Assembly (NCBI GenBank): GCA_045636125.1
Contig: JAZTWX010000012.1
Coordinates: forward strand, 1 to 33,625
Direction: 5' to 3'
DNA length: 33,625 nt
Source: HGM04593 sp045636125
Lineage (GTDB): Bacteria; Bacteroidota; Bacteroidia; Bacteroidales; Bacteroidaceae
In this document: one piece after another, positions 31,584 to 33,625 of the stretch
Layout of the letters: the number at the start of each line of letters is the position of its first letter
Numbering within the stretch: the stretch's first letter is position 1
Notes under the pieces: generated by a model
The model's input: the letters and a program-made list of their open reading frames with translations, nothing else
Databases searched by the model: none
What the model was told of the DNA's origin: nothing
Program-made: the position numbers and the translations under genes

Positions 31584-33625
31584 ATGGCAGACAAAAGAGT
31601 CTACACCTTTGGCAACGGCCTTGCCGAGGGTAACGCGTCAATGAGAAATTTGTTGGGAGGTAAAGGTGCAAACCTTGCAGAGATGAACCTCATCGGAATT
31701 CCCGTTCCTCCCGGATTTACCATTACAACAGAGGTTTGTAACGAATATTACAAACTCGGTAAAGAGCAGGTTATCGAGCTTCTTAAAGAAGAGGTTCAGG
31801 CCGCAGTAAAGAACATCGAGAACTTGATGAACTCTACATTCGGCGATCCTTCTAACCCCTTGCTCGTTTCTGTACGTTCAGGTGCTCGTGCATCTATGCC
31901 CGGTATGATGGACACCATCCTCAACCTCGGTCTTAACGACATCGTTGTAGAGGGCCTTGCAGCGAAAACAGGTAACCCCAAATTCGCGTGGGACTCTTAC
32001 CGCCGTTTCGTTCAGATGTACGGCGACGTTGTTCTTGGTATGAAACCCGAGAGCAAAGAGGAGATCGACCCCTTCGAGGCTATCATCGAGGAGGTTAAGG
32101 AGAAAGCCGGTGTTGTTCTCGACAAAGACCTCAGCGTTGAGAACCTCAAAGACCTCGTTGCAAAATTCAAGGCTGCTGTAAAAGCACAGACAGGCCAGGA
32201 CTTCCCCACCGACGCTTACGAGCAGCTCTGGGGCGCAATCTGCGCAGTGTTCAAGTCTTGGAACAACGAGCGTGCTATCCTCTACCGTCGTATGGAGAAA
32301 ATTCCCGATGAGTGGGGAACAGCCGTTTCAGTACAGGCAATGGTATTCGGTAACATGGGCGACACATCGGCTACCGGTGTATGTTTCTCTCGTGACGCCG
32401 CTACAGGTGAGAACCTCTTCAACGGTGAGTACCTTGTTAACGCACAGGGTGAGGACGTTGTGGCAGGTATCCGCACACCCCAGCAGATTACAAAGATAGG
32501 TTCACAGCGCTGGGCAGAAATGCAGGGCATTAGCGAGGAGGAGCGCGCAAGCAAATATCCTTCTATGGAAGAGGCTATGCCCGAGATGTACAAAGAGCTC
32601 GACGCTATCCAGACACGTTTGGAGGACCACTACAAAGATATGCAGGATATGGAGTTCACCGTACAGGAAGGCAAGCTCTGGTTCTTGCAGACACGTAACG
32701 GTAAACGTACAGGTGCTGCGATGGTTAAAATCGCTATGGACCTCTACCGTGCAGGTATCATCGACGACAAGACAGCTCTCAAACGTATGGAGCCCGAGAA
32801 ACTCAACGAGCTTCTCCACCCCGTATTCAACCCCGAGGCTCTCAAAAAAGCAAAAGTTATTGCCAACGGTCTTCCCGCATCTCCCGGTGCAGCTACAGGT
32901 CGCATCGTATTCTTCGCTGACGACGCTGCAAAATGGGTAGAGGATGGCGAGAAAGTTGTACTTGTACGTATCGAGACCTCTCCCGAGGACTTGGCAGGTA
33001 TGGCAGCAGCCGAGGGTATCCTCACCGCTCGCGGTGGTATGACCTCTCACGCAGCCGTTGTTGCCCGCGGTATGGGTAAATGCTGCGTATCGGGTGCAGG
33101 CAACCTTGTAATCGACTACAAGAAACGCACACTCTCTGTTGACGACTTGGTACTCAACGAGGGCGACTATATTTCACTCAACGGTTCAACAGGACAGGTT
33201 ATCGAGGGTAAGGTTGAGACAAAATCTCCCGAGCTCAGCGGTGACTTCGCCGAGTTGATGGCACTTTGCGACAAATACGCTCGCTTGGGCGTTCGCACAA
33301 ACGCCGATACTCCCCACGATGCAGAGGTTGCTCGCAGCTTCGGTGCTATCGGTATCGGCCTCTGCCGTACAGAGCATATGTTCTTCGAGGGTGAGAAGAT
33401 TAAGGCTATGCGCGAGATGATTCTTGCCGAGACAACAAAAGAGCGTCAGGTAGCTCTCGACAAGCTCCTCCCCTACCAGAAGGCCGACTTCGTTGGTATC
33501 TTCAAAGCTATGGAAGGCTTGCACGTTACTGTTCGCTTGCTCGATCCCCCTCTCCACGAGTTCGTACCCCACGATGCAAAAGGCCAGCAGATGCTTGCCG
33601 AGGCTATGGGCAAGACAGTTGAGGC
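31584..33625 (+). CDS. ppdK: Pyruvate, phosphate dikinase (cut by window edge)
   Basis: Interconverts pyruvate + ATP + phosphate with phosphoenolpyruvate + AMP + pyrophosphate; in anaerobes it serves both PEP synthesis and glycolysis with pyrophosphate. About 680 of the usual roughly 900 residues are present and the frame is open to the right edge. The N-terminal ATP-grasp domain starts MADKRVYTFGNGLAEGNASM and has LLGGKGANLAEM and SVRSGARASMPGMMDT. The swivelling phosphohistidine domain has GGMTSHAAVVARGMGK with His489. The start of the PEP-binding barrel follows (GIGLCRTEHMFF, then VRLLDPPLHEF). Codons are strongly biased (CGT, CTC), as for a highly expressed gene. The ATG follows an A/T-rich leader. 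Confidence 0.97.
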   Translation, partial: MADKRVYTFGNGLAEGNASMRNLLGGKGANLAEMNLIGIPVPPGFTITTEVCNEYYKLGKEQVIELLKEEVQAAVKNIENLMNSTFGDPSNPLLVSVRSGARASMPGMMDTILNLGLNDIVVEGLAAKTGNPKFAWDSYRRFVQMYGDVVLGMKPESKEEIDPFEAIIEEVKEKAGVVLDKDLSVENLKDLVAKFKAAVKAQTGQDFPTDAYEQLWGAICAVFKSWNNERAILYRRMEKIPDEWGTAVSVQAMVFGNMGDTSATGVCFSRDAATGENLFNGEYLVNAQGEDVVAGIRTPQQITKIGSQRWAEMQGISEEERASKYPSMEEAMPEMYKELDAIQTRLEDHYKDMQDMEFTVQEGKLWFLQTRNGKRTGAAMVKIAMDLYRAGIIDDKTALKRMEPEKLNELLHPVFNPEALKKAKVIANGLPASPGAATGRIVFFADDAAKWVEDGEKVVLVRIETSPEDLAGMAAAEGILTARGGMTSHAAVVARGMGKCCVSGAGNLVIDYKKRTLSVDDLVLNEGDYISLNGSTGQVIEGKVETKSPELSGDFAELMALCDKYARLGVRTNADTPHDAEVARSFGAIGIGLCRTEHMFFEGEKIKAMREMILAETTKERQVALDKLLPYQKADFVGIFKAMEGLHVTVRLLDPPLHEFVPHDAKGQQMLAEAMGKTVE

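Overview
The window is a chromosomal segment of a Bacteroidales bacterium (Bacteroidota), probably gut or oral; the family is not resolved. Evidence for this: the gene families (FtsK followed by a LolA-like protein and thioredoxin reductase, type B L31, a BspA-like leucine-rich-repeat surface protein, a fused NfnAB-type oxidoreductase, DUF5063) and many candidate promoters with the Bacteroidota -7 box TAnnTTTG about 19-20 bp from a TTTG/TTG -33 box. No rRNA, tRNA, CRISPR array, transposase or integrase was seen. All calls come from reading the sequence and from knowledge of the families; no searches were run.

Layout. 1-574 is a gene-poor leader with weak promoter-like boxes. 575-1762 encodes an exported protein ending in DnaJ-type cysteine repeats. 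1838-2839 (minus) is class II fructose-bisphosphate aldolase. 3113-7400 (plus) is a compact run of uridine kinase, a membrane-anchored lytic transglycosylase and a Dna2-like nuclease-helicase. 7515-11341 is an ABC transporter operon: ATPase, three paralogous membrane proteins, a short YtrA-type GntR regulator and a membrane-anchored unknown. A YtrA-like operator overlaps its predicted transcription start. 11581-12468 (minus) is an HTH-Fic protein with a 30-bp perfect palindrome in its promoter. 12731-15514 (minus) is a large BspA-like protein. It is bracketed by the real 3' end of the NfnAB-like gene (15758-18058) and an orphan second copy of that 3' end at 12629-12677. Then come serS, rpmA-rplU, and the ftsK-lolA-like-trxB run, all on the minus strand. 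24653-27000 (plus) is an overlapping trio: DUF5063, a DEDDy 3'-5' exonuclease and an RlmI-like rRNA methyltransferase. rpmE (type B) and a lipoprotein NUC1 nuclease follow. 28497-31340 (minus) holds rlmD, an RluA-family pseudouridine synthase and a peptidoglycan-binding protein. ppdK begins at 31584 and runs off the right edge.

Most of the window is core housekeeping: glycolysis and pyruvate/PEP interconversion (fba, ppdK), nucleotide salvage, translation and rRNA modification (serS, rplU, rpmA, rpmE, rlmD, RlmI-like, RluA-like), division and DNA handling (ftsK, Dna2-like, exonuclease) and redox (trxB, NfnAB). The accessory parts are the GntR-ABC operon, the Fic gene, the BspA-like gene with its duplicated flank, and the exported Cys-repeat protein. 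The strongest unusual signals are the duplicated NfnAB gene end around the BspA-like gene, the palindromic operator of the Fic gene, and a roughly 25-residue insertion in ribosomal protein L21.
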